NCBI RefSeq assembly: GCF_000155675.2
Contig: NC_020907.1
Coordinates: 1 to 62,881 of the forward strand
Origin: Octadecabacter antarcticus 307
Lineage (GTDB): Bacteria > Pseudomonadota > Alphaproteobacteria > Rhodobacterales > Rhodobacteraceae
DNA: 62,881 nt
Direction of reading: 5' to 3'
Shown: positions 16,367 through 25,799 of the stretch, one piece after another
Position numbering within the stretch: the stretch's first letter is position 1
How the letters are laid out: each line of letters opens with the position of its first letter
Made by a program: the position numbers and the translations under genes
Notes under the pieces: generated by a model
Databases searched by the model: none
The model's input: the letters and a program-made list of their open reading frames with translations, nothing else
What the model was told of the DNA's origin: nothing

Positions 16367-17953
16367 ATGAGATACCAGAAATTCCTTGCACCATTGGTGT
16401 TCGGACTAGGTGTAGTAACAGCGGGTGTAGCAACTGCACAGACGCTAACAATAGGGGTCCGCGGCGGCCCCGAGTCGATGGATCCTCATTTCTCCGCGCT
16501 TGGCTCTCACGCAGAAGCGGCCAAGCATATCTTTGATACCTTGGTCTGGTCCGGTGACGACCTGCAGATTGAACCAGGTTTGGCGGTTAGCTGGACATCG
16601 GTAGATGAAGATACGTGGGAATTTAAGCTGCGCGAAGGCGTGAAGTTCCACGACGGATCCGATTTTGATGCCGAGGACGTGAAGTTTTCGATTGAGCGTA
16701 TACCGGTTGTGACCGGTCCGACCACCACGGCAATCTATGTGCGCAGAGTTGAGAGTGTTGACATCATTGACCCTTATACACTGCACATCAACACGGACGG
16801 TCAAGCGGCAACACTGCCTAATGATTTCATCCGATTATTTATCGTCTCGTCCGACGCGGCGGCAGATTATTCCACACTTGAGACATCTGCTGAAGGCTTC
16901 AACTCGGGCGTGGCCACTATCGGTACCGGCCCCTACAAATACACCAGCTGGGAACCAAAAGGTGATCTGGTGTTAGACAGAAATTCGGATTACTGGCGCG
17001 GCGAAGGCGCTTGGGAAACCGTGATCCGTAGAGAAATCCCTAACGACAGTTCGCGTCTGGCGGCGTTGAAGGCGGGCCAAGTCGACCTGATCAACTATGT
17101 CTCATCAGTGGATTACCTCGCCCTTGAGCGTGACGCCAACATTGATGCGGTCAAGGGTGACAGTGTCTATATCATGAACCTGCAATTGGATCAGCGCGAA
17201 GACACACCTCTAGTGCGCGCCATCGACGGATCAGACCTGGCTGAAAACCCTTTTCGTGATCTTAGGGTGCGTCAGGCTGTAGATCATGCCATAGATCGTC
17301 AGACGATGGTGGATATCGTTCTGGAAGGTTTAGGCAGGCCAGCAAATCAAATGATGCCAGCGGGTTTCTTTGGTTCAAGTGAGAACATCCCGATGCCGGA
17401 GTACAGCCCTACTAAAGCAAGGGAATTGCTTGCGGATGCCGGATATCCAGATGGGTTTGAAGTGGATTTATATTGCACGGCGGACCGATTGCCTGGGGAT
17501 GGCGCAATTTGCCAAGGTCTGGGCCAGATGCTGACACAAGTGGGAATAAAAACCAACGTGAACGCGATCTCTAAGACTGTCTACTTCCCTGCACAAGCTC
17601 GGCTGGAGTACTCGATGTTCTTGAATGGTTGGGGCACGCTAACTGGTGAGGCCTCTTACACACTCGGTGGTTTAGCGCACTCTAACGATCCAGAGGTGAA
17701 CCTTGGTGCATATAACCGCATTGAATACGAAAACGACGATGTGGATATGTTGCTGCAAACTGGAGCGACGATGATGGACGAGGCAGAGCGCCGCGCAACC
17801 TATGAAGAAGCGATGGAGAAGGTGATGGCGGACAAGGCTTATATCTCTGTGGTGCAACTTCAGACAGTTTGGGGGGCGAAGGCTGGCATGTTCGAGTTTA
17901 ATCCACGCCTCGACGAAGACACGCTGGCTTTCTTTATTAGGCCCGCGCCTTAA
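16367..17953 (+). CDS. Peptide-type ABC importer, solute-binding protein (family 5)
   Basis: Periplasmic binding protein of the DppA/OppA class. The start is ATG 16367, preceded by GAAAGGGA, giving MRYQKFLAPLVFG and a signal peptide with likely cleavage after VATAQ. The family hallmark KLREGVKFHDGSDFDAEDVK is present, as are TGPYKYTSWEP and LRVRQAVDHAIDRQ. The mature size of about 505 residues is standard. It is first in the importer operon and followed by a strong hairpin before the permease genes. Ligand unknown; a peptide or cyclic amide fits the neighbouring hydrolases. Confidence 0.93.
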   Translation: MRYQKFLAPLVFGLGVVTAGVATAQTLTIGVRGGPESMDPHFSALGSHAEAAKHIFDTLVWSGDDLQIEPGLAVSWTSVDEDTWEFKLREGVKFHDGSDFDAEDVKFSIERIPVVTGPTTTAIYVRRVESVDIIDPYTLHINTDGQAATLPNDFIRLFIVSSDAAADYSTLETSAEGFNSGVATIGTGPYKYTSWEPKGDLVLDRNSDYWRGEGAWETVIRREIPNDSSRLAALKAGQVDLINYVSSVDYLALERDANIDAVKGDSVYIMNLQLDQREDTPLVRAIDGSDLAENPFRDLRVRQAVDHAIDRQTMVDIVLEGLGRPANQMMPAGFFGSSENIPMPEYSPTKARELLADAGYPDGFEVDLYCTADRLPGDGAICQGLGQMLTQVGIKTNVNAISKTVYFPAQARLEYSMFLNGWGTLTGEASYTLGGLAHSNDPEVNLGAYNRIEYENDDVDMLLQTGATMMDEAERRATYEEAMEKVMADKAYISVVQLQTVWGAKAGMFEFNPRLDEDTLAFFIRPAP

Positions 17954-17974
17954 GCAATGTGACCTTCCAAACTT

Positions 17975-18007
17975 CCGGGCGGCGTCTTTGCCGCCCGGTT
18001 TTAATTT
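17975..18007 (+). terminator. Intra-operon terminator/attenuator
   Basis: Perfect 9-base stem CCGGGCGGC/GCCGCCCGG (17975-17983 with 17990-17998), loop of six, then TTTTAATTTT. It sits between the binding-protein gene and the permease genes, an arrangement that yields more binding protein than membrane components. Confidence 0.85.
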
Positions 18008-18025
18008 TGCCCAAAGGGATAGCTG

Positions 18026-19000
18026 ATGCTCGGCTTTATTATACAGCGTTTCTTACAAGCCGTTGGCGTCATGGCCGTGATGTCCGTGATAGTATTTTGC
18101 GGCGTCTATGCGATTGGCAATCCCATCGACATAGTGATCCCACCGGAAGCCACTCAGGAAATCCGCGAAGAAGTGATCCGTCGTCTTGGTCTCGATCTGC
18201 CGCTGTATAAGCAGTACTTTATTTTTATGGGCAACTTATTACAGGGTGATCTGGGCAGGTCTTTCATTTACAATGTACCTGTGCTGGAATTAATCGGAGG
18301 ACGGATGCCCGCGACGTTGGAGCTCGTTCTGATTTCGGTAATCTCAGCCACGGTTCTTGGCGTAAGCCTTGGCATCTACGCAGGCTACCGCCCTGACAGC
18401 TGGATATCCAAAACTATCATGGCAGTTTCTGTGCTAGGGTTTTCTGTACCGTCCTTTTGGGTAGGGCTAATACTGATACTATTCTTTGCCGTCAAATTAG
18501 GTTGGTTGCCAGCTGGTGGGCGTGGCGACACTCTCGAAATTTGGGGTGTTGCTTGGTCCTTTCCCACGCTGAACGGTTTGTCGCATATCGTCCTTCCCGC
18601 GTTGAACCTTGCGCTGTTCAAGCTGGCGATGATGATCCGCCTAGCCCGTGCAGGTACGCGCGAGATTATGCTTACTGACACAATTAAATTCGCCCGTGCT
18701 GCGGGACTATCAGAAGGTACGATTCTGCGCCGTCATTTGCTAAAATTAATTTCTATTCCGATAATCACAGTCTTCGGACTTGAGCTCGGCTCAACTCTTG
18801 CATTCGCGGTGGTAACCGAAACTATTTTCTCTTGGCCCGGCGTGGGAAAACTGATTATCGATAGCATTGCCGTACTCGACCGCCCAGTAATGGTTGCCTA
18901 CCTGATCCTTGTGGCTTTTCTCTTTGTCACTATCAATTTTGTTATTGATTTGGTCTTTGCCCTGATTGATCCTCGCGTCCGGGCGGGAGCCGTGCAATGA
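18026..19000 (+). CDS. Peptide-type ABC importer permease (DppB-like)
   Basis: Inner-membrane permease of 324 residues with six predicted helices. It has the DppB N-terminal motif GNPIDIVIPPEAT and the cytoplasmic ATPase-coupling (EAA) loop region RAAGLSEGTILRRHLL, then ETIFSWPGVGKLI. The start follows AAAGGGATAGCTG. The stop overlaps the next permease start (ATGA), so the two are coupled. Confidence 0.92.
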   Translation: MLGFIIQRFLQAVGVMAVMSVIVFCGVYAIGNPIDIVIPPEATQEIREEVIRRLGLDLPLYKQYFIFMGNLLQGDLGRSFIYNVPVLELIGGRMPATLELVLISVISATVLGVSLGIYAGYRPDSWISKTIMAVSVLGFSVPSFWVGLILILFFAVKLGWLPAGGRGDTLEIWGVAWSFPTLNGLSHIVLPALNLALFKLAMMIRLARAGTREIMLTDTIKFARAAGLSEGTILRRHLLKLISIPIITVFGLELGSTLAFAVVTETIFSWPGVGKLIIDSIAVLDRPVMVAYLILVAFLFVTINFVIDLVFALIDPRVRAGAVQ

Positions 19001-19878
19001 AAGATAATAGCACACCACTGCGCCGTTTTTGGGTTGAATATCGCGAGAACAAGGTCGCAATGCTTGCAATGTTCTTCTTAGTCGCTTTGATCCTGTTGGC
19101 AGTATTTGCGGGGTTTGTTTCACCACAGAACCCGTATGATTTGGCAAATTTGTCGTTGATGGATAGTCGTAGGCCACCTGGTTTTGTTGGCTCTGGTGGA
19201 TATACGCATATTCTTGGCACTGACCCGCAGGGCAGAGATCTGCTGTCAGCAATATTTTACGGTCTGCGCATTTCCATCATGATCGGGCTAGCAGCGGGCT
19301 TCATCTCACTGACCCTTGGTACTGCGCTTGGCATAACAGCAGCTTATGTCGGCGGGCGCGTTGAATCGCTAATCATGCGGTTGATCGACCTACAATTGTC
19401 CTTTCCTGCAATTCTCCTGGCGTTGGTGATAGTGGCTCTTTTGGGGCAGGGAAAGATACAGCTAATTAGCGCACTAGTTGCCGCACAATATGCCTATTTC
19501 GCCAGAACTGCATATGGTGCTGCTAAGGCTGAGCGCGGCAAGGATTACATCGAAGCAGCGCTTGCCACCCCACTGAGTGGTCGATTGGTTGTTTGGCGGC
19601 ACCTGTTGCCAAACTGCACTCCGCCTCTAATTGTGGTGGCAACCGTGCAAATAGCCAACGCAATTTCACTTGAGGCGACGCTTAGCTTTCTAGGCCTAGG
19701 CCTCCCAGTCACAGAACCATCGCTAGGCATGCTGATTTCAAATGGTTTCCCCTATATGATGAGTGGGCGGTACTGGATTTCCGTATATCCTGGCGTCGCC
19801 CTAATTGTTCTAATTGTGGCCATCAACATCGTGGGCGATCAGGTGCGCGATCAATTCAATCCAAGGCTACGAAAATGA
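18997..19878 (+). CDS. Peptide-type ABC importer permease (DppC-like)
   Basis: Second inner-membrane permease, 293 residues. It contains the DppC-type LGTDPQGRDLLSAIFYG, the EAA-loop sequence YIEAALATPLSGRLVVWRHLLPN (key part EAALATPLS) and LSFLGLGLPVTEPSLG. It overlaps genes on both sides by four bases. Confidence 0.92.
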   Translation: MKDNSTPLRRFWVEYRENKVAMLAMFFLVALILLAVFAGFVSPQNPYDLANLSLMDSRRPPGFVGSGGYTHILGTDPQGRDLLSAIFYGLRISIMIGLAAGFISLTLGTALGITAAYVGGRVESLIMRLIDLQLSFPAILLALVIVALLGQGKIQLISALVAAQYAYFARTAYGAAKAERGKDYIEAALATPLSGRLVVWRHLLPNCTPPLIVVATVQIANAISLEATLSFLGLGLPVTEPSLGMLISNGFPYMMSGRYWISVYPGVALIVLIVAINIVGDQVRDQFNPRLRK

Positions 19879-20858
19879 CTAATCCCGTTTTAAGCGTTAC
19901 AAATCTGAGCACTCATTTCTTCACTCGCAATGGTGTGGTCAAAGCGGTGGATGGCGTGTCCTTTGATTTGGCCCGCGGGGAAATTATGGGGCTGGTTGGC
20001 GAGAGCGGATCTGGCAAAACTGTTACTGGCTTTTCGTTGCTGGGACTGGTCGATGCGCCGGGACGGATCGTTGAAGGCTCGGTCAAGCTTAACGGAACCG
20101 AGCTGACTACGTTGTCTGAAAAAGAGCTGCGTACTCGTCGAGGTCGAGAGATTTCTATGATATTTCAGGACCCAATTGCAACGCTGAATCCGATGCTGAC
20201 TATCGGCCAGCAGATGCGCATGGCGATTGACGCACACGAGCGGTTGAGTGCGCGCGCGGCTAATGCACGGGCTGCGGAATTGCTAACACAAGTCGGCATC
20301 CCGTCTGCCTCTGTAAGGTTGCGGTCTTACCCACACGAATTTTCAGGCGGTATGCGGCAACGCGTGGCAATTGCGATTGCGTTATTGCACCGACCGACAG
20401 TTATTGTCGCCGATGAGCCGACAACAGCTCTGGATGTCTCCATTCAGGCGCAAATCCTGTTCCAGATGCGCGACCTTGCACGTGAAACGGGCACTGCAAT
20501 GATATGGATTAGTCATGATCTGGCTGTGGTATCTAGCCTCGCCAGCAAACTGGCAGTGATGTATGCGGGCCGCATAGTAGAACAGGGTCCAACGGCCAAC
20601 TTACTCCGTGATCCGCGTCATCCATATACCGCCGGTCTGATCGCCTCGCTTCCTGCGACGGCGAAACCCGGCACCCCGCTCACCCAAATTCCCGGAGCCA
20701 CACCGTCGCTGCTGTCTCTGCCTCCTGGCTGCCCTTTCGAGCCGCGCTGCAATCACGCCACCGGTAGATGTGGCACCGAACCCAACATTACCCTTAAAGA
20801 CAGCCGTGGTTGGCGCTGTTTTCACCCGATTGGGCAAAATGCAGAGGTGCTGACATGA
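19875..20858 (+). CDS. Peptide-type ABC importer ATPase (DppD-like)
   Basis: Cytoplasmic ATPase, 327 residues: Walker A GESGSGKT, Q-loop FQDP, signature FSGGMRQRV, Walker [13 protein letters not shown] and switch His in WISHDL. The C-terminal oligopeptide/dipeptide extension with the four-Cys cluster region (PPGCPFEPRCNHATGRC) marks the DppD/OppD class. It is translationally coupled to the next ATPase. Confidence 0.93.
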   Translation: MTNPVLSVTNLSTHFFTRNGVVKAVDGVSFDLARGEIMGLVGESGSGKTVTGFSLLGLVDAPGRIVEGSVKLNGTELTTLSEKELRTRRGREISMIFQDPIATLNPMLTIGQQMRMAIDAHERLSARAANARAAELLTQVGIPSASVRLRSYPHEFSGGMRQRVAIAIALLHRPTVIVADEPTTALDVSIQAQILFQMRDLARETGTAMIWISHDLAVVSSLASKLAVMYAGRIVEQGPTANLLRDPRHPYTAGLIASLPATAKPGTPLTQIPGATPSLLSLPPGCPFEPRCNHATGRCGTEPNITLKDSRGWRCFHPIGQNAEVLT

Positions 20859-21868
20859 GCGAGTGTATAGTCGTAAATAATGTGAGCCGACTGTTTGGTC
20901 CAAACCTGAGCACGGGCGAAAAGATTGCTACCAAGCTGGGTGCGAAAGTTGAGACCCGTTCAGTCCGCGCAGTATCAGACGTCACTTTGTCGATCCGTAG
21001 GGGGGAGACCTTAGGTTTGGTCGGCGAATCTGGTTGTGGTAAATCCACGCTCGGTCGAATGTTTGCAGGAATTCTGCCTCCAACCTCTGGCACTGTGACT
21101 TTAGATGGGAAACCACTGATGGAGCGTGGCACCAAGGTAACGACCCGTGTGCAGACTGTTTTCCAAGACCCATTCGCAAGCCTTGATCCGCGCATGAAAG
21201 TGGGCGAGACAGTGGCTGAAGGCCCTATAGCCCATGGACTAACCACAAAGTCAGAAGCTCGAAGATACGTTGGAGAATGGTTTGAGCGTGTCGGATTGGA
21301 TCCTGTATGGGGTGATCGCTACCCGCATCAGTTCTCAGGCGGCCAGCGGCAACGGATCGCAATTGCCCGCGCGCTTGCTATGCAGCCTGACGTGCTAATC
21401 TGTGATGAGCCCGTCGCTTCGCTTGACGTGTCGATCCAAGCCCAGATTATAAACCTGTTTTTAAAACTGACCAAAGACCTTGAACTGACCACTGTCTTTA
21501 TCAGCCATGATCTCAGCGTTGTACAACATATAAGTGACCGCGTGGCGGTCATGTATCTGGGCAGAATTGTGGAACTGGGGCCTGTTGCTGAAGTCTTTGG
21601 CATGCCTGCGCACCCATACACAGCAGCTTTGTTTAACAGCGTGCCCAAGCTGGTGCTGGATGCGGATGAATTGGTCCATTTTGACACTATCGAAGGCGAA
21701 GTGCCTTCTCCACTCTCCCCGCCTTCAGGGTGTTATTACCACCCACGTTGCCCCCTAGCGAGTGAGGCTTGTCTTGAGAGTCAGCCGATCATACGGCCGG
21801 TGTTGGACATGCGAGCCGTGGCTTGTCACCATTTTGAAGCTCAGCTTGACATTAGGGCGAATGATTAA
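20855..21868 (+). CDS. Peptide-type ABC importer ATPase (DppF-like)
   Basis: Partner ATPase of the importer: Walker [10 protein letters not shown], signature FSGGQRQRI, Walker B LICDEPVASLDVS, switch His in FISHDL, and the C-terminal Cys-containing tail (SGCYYHPRCPLASEAC). I set the start at ATG 20855 (MSECIVVNN), overlapping the previous stop, rather than the in-frame ATG at 20810. From there the protein is 337 residues. Confidence 0.92.
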   Translation: MSECIVVNNVSRLFGPNLSTGEKIATKLGAKVETRSVRAVSDVTLSIRRGETLGLVGESGCGKSTLGRMFAGILPPTSGTVTLDGKPLMERGTKVTTRVQTVFQDPFASLDPRMKVGETVAEGPIAHGLTTKSEARRYVGEWFERVGLDPVWGDRYPHQFSGGQRQRIAIARALAMQPDVLICDEPVASLDVSIQAQIINLFLKLTKDLELTTVFISHDLSVVQHISDRVAVMYLGRIVELGPVAEVFGMPAHPYTAALFNSVPKLVLDADELVHFDTIEGEVPSPLSPPSGCYYHPRCPLASEACLESQPIIRPVLDMRAVACHHFEAQLDIRAND

Positions 21869-21919
21869 GCGCTTGTGTGCGCGATACTTGAACTGTGACT
21901 CTTATCTTGCCCTACACGA

Positions 21920-22110
21920 CCTATGCTCGGCTTCAAGGCGTTCCATTCTGCAACCGCAACGTTAGCTGGGATCGAAACCGCGCATATGATCCGCAAAGGC
22001 CAGCTTGGTTAAGCTGGGGTCTCACCATTCACGCAGTTTGCCACCCTCGCTGCATAATTGTGTTCAATGAAGACCGTCCTTCAGCCAAACTGAAACTTTG
22101 CGACAGAACC
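21920..22110 (+). pseudogene. C-terminal remnant and right end of an IS6-family element
   Basis: The frame from about 21920 reads PMLGFKAFHSATATLAGIE then AHMIRKGQL and ends TQFATLAA, the typical tail of IS6-family DDE transposases, with an in-frame TAA after GQLG. About 35 bases later TTTGCGACAGAACC (ending 22110) looks like the right inverted repeat (GGTTCTGTCGCAAA inward). The N-terminal part and left end are gone. Confidence 0.75.
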
Positions 22111-22164
22111 ACCAAAAGTGATTGGTTTTCCTACACTACTTTGGTTTTAGCATTGAACTTCCTA

Positions 22165-23040
22165 TCAATCCATTTTGAACGCCTTCGCGATTCCGTAGAA
22201 GGCTTCAACAATCCTACCTTGTGTTTCTTTCAAGCTAAATACGGTTTCGTGGGTTACCACGCCGCGCATCTCAACAATGGGTAGCCGGACAACTCCGTCC
22301 GTCCGGCTGGTGCTGGCGCGCCACATGAAACCGATTCCCAGTCCGTTTACAACAGCCTCATAAAGCCCATCTCGCGCATCAAGTGTCAGGAATGGGTGGG
22401 GGGTCAATTTTGCCCGTATGAACATCCGCTCCAGCGTCCGTTGTGTAGAAGAGCCTGACGCCCGGAAAATCAGAGGTTCAGATGAAAGCTGAACAGCGGT
22501 AACCTCATGTTCATGCGCAAGTTTATGGTTTGATGGCACGATCGCAATCACTTCGGAGATGGACACATGATTGCGCCGAAAACGAGGATTAGTTGGAACA
22601 TCTGGAAGTACACCAATGTCACACTCGTGTGTCAGGACTGATCGGGCGATCTTTTGGTGAGTCCCAGTTTCAACTTCAAGTTTTACGCCTGGATAGGCTC
22701 GATGGAACGCTGCGATAATTGCCATGCCGGGCATCGCGTTGCCAAGACCGATTGTAATCTTGCCTTCACGAAGCGAAGAGCGGCTAAGCAGCAGCCGTTC
22801 AGCCTCGCTTCGCGCCTCCGCCAGGCGTTCGGCTGAGTCGCAAAGTTTGAGGCAAAGCCCAGTCGGCTGTAGGCGCCCTGATTCCCGTAGAAAAAGACAT
22901 ACACCGAATTGCGTCTCAAGGGCGCGTACTTGCGCTGAGACATTTGGTTGCGTGACACCCAGTATACGGGCGGCACCAGCATATGATCCGGCTTCGGCGA
23001 CTGCGCGAACTGCGTCAAGGCGGGCATTACTCAGAGTCAT
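22165..23040 (-). CDS. LysR-family regulator of the adjacent organophosphorus-type operon
   Basis: LysR regulator of 291 residues: helix-turn-helix GSYAGAARILGVTQPNVSAQV at the N-terminus (core AARILGVTQPNVSAQ) and an effector domain with LTLDARDGLYEAVVNGLGIG. It is divergent from the HAD phosphatase/ABC operon, with about 135 bases between the two start codons. The gap holds the dyad CAAAG-TGAAG-CTTTG (23053-23067), a candidate binding site. The overall look recalls LysR proteins tied to phosphonate use, which is a weak hint about the effector. Confidence 0.88.
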   Translation of the reverse strand: MTLSNARLDAVRAVAEAGSYAGAARILGVTQPNVSAQVRALETQFGVCLFLRESGRLQPTGLCLKLCDSAERLAEARSEAERLLLSRSSLREGKITIGLGNAMPGMAIIAAFHRAYPGVKLEVETGTHQKIARSVLTHECDIGVLPDVPTNPRFRRNHVSISEVIAIVPSNHKLAHEHEVTAVQLSSEPLIFRASGSSTQRTLERMFIRAKLTPHPFLTLDARDGLYEAVVNGLGIGFMWRASTSRTDGVVRLPIVEMRGVVTHETVFSLKETQGRIVEAFYGIAKAFKMD

Positions 23041-23174
23041 TTAACGACAATCCAAAGTGAAGCTTTGTATAAACCATATCCTAGCTTTGCTTTGTTACAG
23101 CCATGTTACGATGTACTTTCAAATGTCTCCATAGAAGCAGGGTCGCCACCCTGGAGCTATCAGGAGACACTGTC

Positions 23175-23930
23175 TTGAACGCTACAACGACACTTATTTC
23201 GACTGTGACCGGATATCCAACACTTGATCCCAAAGCGGTAGCGGGCGCGCGCCTGGTTATTTGTGATCTTGATGGTTGCCTGATCTCAGAAGGAGAACCC
23301 TTTGACGACACCGCTGCATTCGTGGATGCCTGTGGGTCGCGCCTTTGGATCGTCTCAAATTGCTCGGACACTACGGCTGATACTATTTCAGAGCGTCTTG
23401 CAGGAATGGGGTTCGATGTGCCAGCCGCGCGGATCCTTCTGGCGGGAGAGATTGCGATGCATCACTTAATAAAGGTTGAACAGGTCCATCGCCTTAGGCT
23501 GTATGCGGCTGCCCCAATCGTGGAACAGGCAGTAGTTTTTGGAATGGATCTTGAGGCACATAATCCGGAGGCGATCTTGCTGTGTCGCGACCTGAACGTG
23601 TCTGTCGAAACGTTTGGACTGATCTTGTCAGAAGTCGCACATGGCGTCCCACTTTGGGTGGCGAACGAAGACCTCTCGCACCCCGGACATGACAACCAGC
23701 CCGTGGCTGAGACAGGGGCATTGTTGGCTGCATTGTGCGCAATCCGTCCCAGCCTTACGTGGCAGAGCCTAGGCAAACCGAACCCCACGATGCTGGCCAT
23801 GGCGCTTGAGCGTACCGGGATGAACCCAACAGATGCAGTTTTTGTTGGTGATAATGCGCTGACCGACGGTCGTGCTGCTGCCGCGATCGGCATGGCTTTT
23901 ATTCACATTCAAAGGAGCCCCGCCCGATGA
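23175..23930 (+). CDS. HAD-IIA-type phosphatase (NagD-like)
   Basis: Phosphohydrolase with the HAD motifs: ICDLDGCL (motif I, nucleophile Asp), IVSNCSD (motif II), the Lys in LGKPNPTML (motif III) and VFVGDNALTDGRAA (motif IV). I chose TTG 23175 because GGAG lies eight bases upstream, whereas the in-frame ATG at 23103 has none and would add residues unlike the family. From TTG it is 251 residues. Its stop overlaps the permease start by four bases. It probably dephosphorylates the product of the phosphoesterase encoded downstream. Confidence 0.85.
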   Translation: MNATTTLISTVTGYPTLDPKAVAGARLVICDLDGCLISEGEPFDDTAAFVDACGSRLWIVSNCSDTTADTISERLAGMGFDVPAARILLAGEIAMHHLIKVEQVHRLRLYAAAPIVEQAVVFGMDLEAHNPEAILLCRDLNVSVETFGLILSEVAHGVPLWVANEDLSHPGHDNQPVAETGALLAALCAIRPSLTWQSLGKPNPTMLAMALERTGMNPTDAVFVGDNALTDGRAAAAIGMAFIHIQRSPAR

Positions 23931-24853
23931 TCCCATATCTCACGCGCGTTGCAGTAAAATCCCTAGTCACACTTTTCGCAATTGTAACAGTGACCTTCAT
24001 CGTAACCCGGCTGTCCGGTAATCCTATTGATACCTTTTTGGGTGAAGGCCTGACAACTGAAGGGCGTGAGGAACTGATCCGCTATTTCCAGCTTGAGGGA
24101 ACAGTGTGGCAGCAATACGTCGCCTTTCTTCGGGGAGTTGTATCGGGCGAATTTGGCCTCAGTTTCATCGACCGCCGCCCGGTCACAGAGGTGGTGGGGG
24201 ACCGGCTTTGGGCCTCTGGGCAGCTCTTGCTGGCGTCGGTGGCACTAACGATCACTGTGTCAATTCCCTTGGGAGTGCTCGGTGCAATCTACCAAAAAAG
24301 CTGGATTGGCTCAGCCGTCATGATGATTGCTTTCGCAGGCTATGCCGTGCCGTCCTTTATCCTCGCCATTCTGATGGTTCTGGTCTTCTCCTACTGGCTT
24401 AACTGGTTACCAGTGGTGGGGAACGGGACGTTTTTGCACTTTGTTATGCCGACCATCGCAATGTCTGGTGTTCTTGTTGCCGCCCTGACTCGGTTTACCC
24501 GCAACGCCATGCTTGATGTGCTTGGACAAGACTTTATCCGTACCGCCCGCGCCAAAGGACTGACCGAAGCCCGCGTAGTTTTACGGCACGGGCTGGGCAA
24601 TGCCGGAGTCACAGTGATTTCGGTCATCGGATTGCAGGTAGCGGGGCTGGCCGCTGCAGGCAGCGTTGTGGTCGAGAGCATCTTTTCTTGGCCCGGGATA
24701 GGGCAGTTGTTGGTGACCGCCGCGCTAATGCGAGATTACCCGGTACTTCAATTCGGGGTCATCACTGTGGCGATTGCTGTTGTTGCGATCAACGCCTTTA
24801 CCGACATTGCTTATGCGCTCGTAGACCCGCGCATCCGTCTTGCCAGCACCTAA
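23927..24853 (+). CDS. Second peptide-type ABC importer permease (DppB-like)
   Basis: Inner-membrane permease, 308 residues, with GNPIDTFLGEGLTTEGREEL near the N-terminus, coupling loop RTARAKGLTEARVVLRHGLG and VVVESIFSWPGIGQLL. It overlaps the phosphatase gene, so the import and phosphatase functions are expressed together. Confidence 0.92.
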   Translation: MIPYLTRVAVKSLVTLFAIVTVTFIVTRLSGNPIDTFLGEGLTTEGREELIRYFQLEGTVWQQYVAFLRGVVSGEFGLSFIDRRPVTEVVGDRLWASGQLLLASVALTITVSIPLGVLGAIYQKSWIGSAVMMIAFAGYAVPSFILAILMVLVFSYWLNWLPVVGNGTFLHFVMPTIAMSGVLVAALTRFTRNAMLDVLGQDFIRTARAKGLTEARVVLRHGLGNAGVTVISVIGLQVAGLAAAGSVVVESIFSWPGIGQLLVTAALMRDYPVLQFGVITVAIAVVAINAFTDIAYALVDPRIRLAST

Positions 24854-24861
24854 GGAAAGAG

Positions 24862-25740
24862 ATGATGACCACATTCGCTGACTCCGATATCCTCCCACGC
24901 TGCAAGAAGAACAGATTAGATTTTATCCAGACGATCGCAATTACAATCTCAGTAATTCTGTTTGCCGCAGCCCTGTTTGCGCCACTTGTCGTTCCCTTCG
25001 ATCCCTTGTCACAAAGCCTCATGACTAGGTTACGCCCACCGATGGGGTTTGAGCGCTTTGCCTCAGGCCACTTTGCAGGAACAGACGCATTGGGCCGCGA
25101 TGTACTGTCACGGTCGCTATATGGCCTTCGGCTCACACTGGGATTGGCGTTTGCAGGGGCGGTGATCGGATTGTTGATCGGCGGTACACTTGGCCTGATC
25201 GCTGGACTCATGCAGGGATGGGTTGAGGATACAATCATGTCGCTGGTCGACATGCAGATTGCGATTCCCTTCACCCTCGTGGCGCTGCTAATCCTGTCAC
25301 TGATGGGGTCGACCCTTACCGTGCTTGTCTTCGTCCTTGGCATCGCTGGGTGGGAACAATATGCGCGAATTGTGCGTGCTGAAGTGCGGCGCCTGTCATC
25401 ACTTCCGTTCATTGAAGCCGCATGGACTACGGGGGCAGGGCCCATTTACATCGCGTGGCATCACGTGTTGCCAAACCTCATTTCGCCACTCGTGGTGCAG
25501 TTCACGCTGGCGCTGTCCAACATCGTTATCCTTGAAAGCACGCTCAGCTTTCTTGGCCTTGGCGTACAGCCCCCGCAGCCGTCGCTTGGCTCCATGGTGG
25601 GGCTTGGAAGGGATTACATGCCGACTGCGCCTTGGATCGTGCTGACCCCTGTGGTGCTGATCGTGGCGCTTACCTTTTCTGTGCAGATTCTTGGCGACTG
25701 GGTGCGTGATCGTGCCGACGTCCGTCTGCGCGACCGATAA
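24862..25740 (+). CDS. Second peptide-type ABC importer permease (DppC-like)
   Basis: Inner-membrane permease of 292 residues. ATG 24862 follows AAGGAAAGAG, a good ribosome site, and starts MMTTFADSDILPR; a longer open frame upstream merely runs through the previous gene. Typical features are FAGTDALGRDVLSRSLYG, the loop FIEAAWTTGAGPIYIAWHH and LSFLGLGVQPPQPSLGSM. Confidence 0.92.
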   Translation: MMTTFADSDILPRCKKNRLDFIQTIAITISVILFAAALFAPLVVPFDPLSQSLMTRLRPPMGFERFASGHFAGTDALGRDVLSRSLYGLRLTLGLAFAGAVIGLLIGGTLGLIAGLMQGWVEDTIMSLVDMQIAIPFTLVALLILSLMGSTLTVLVFVLGIAGWEQYARIVRAEVRRLSSLPFIEAAWTTGAGPIYIAWHHVLPNLISPLVVQFTLALSNIVILESTLSFLGLGVQPPQPSLGSMVGLGRDYMPTAPWIVLTPVVLIVALTFSVQILGDWVRDRADVRLRDR

Positions 25741-25799
25741 CAAACCAAAGAGCCGACCCAAACGGCCAAAAAATTTCTGACACATAAATGGAGAACCTC

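Noticed and set aside
19890..20237. Minus-strand frame within the DppD-like gene
   Set aside because: A shadow of the strongly supported ATPase gene on the other strand.
24688..24861. Upstream extension of the DppC-like permease
   Set aside because: It overlaps the preceding permease gene out of frame; a good ribosome site supports ATG 24862.
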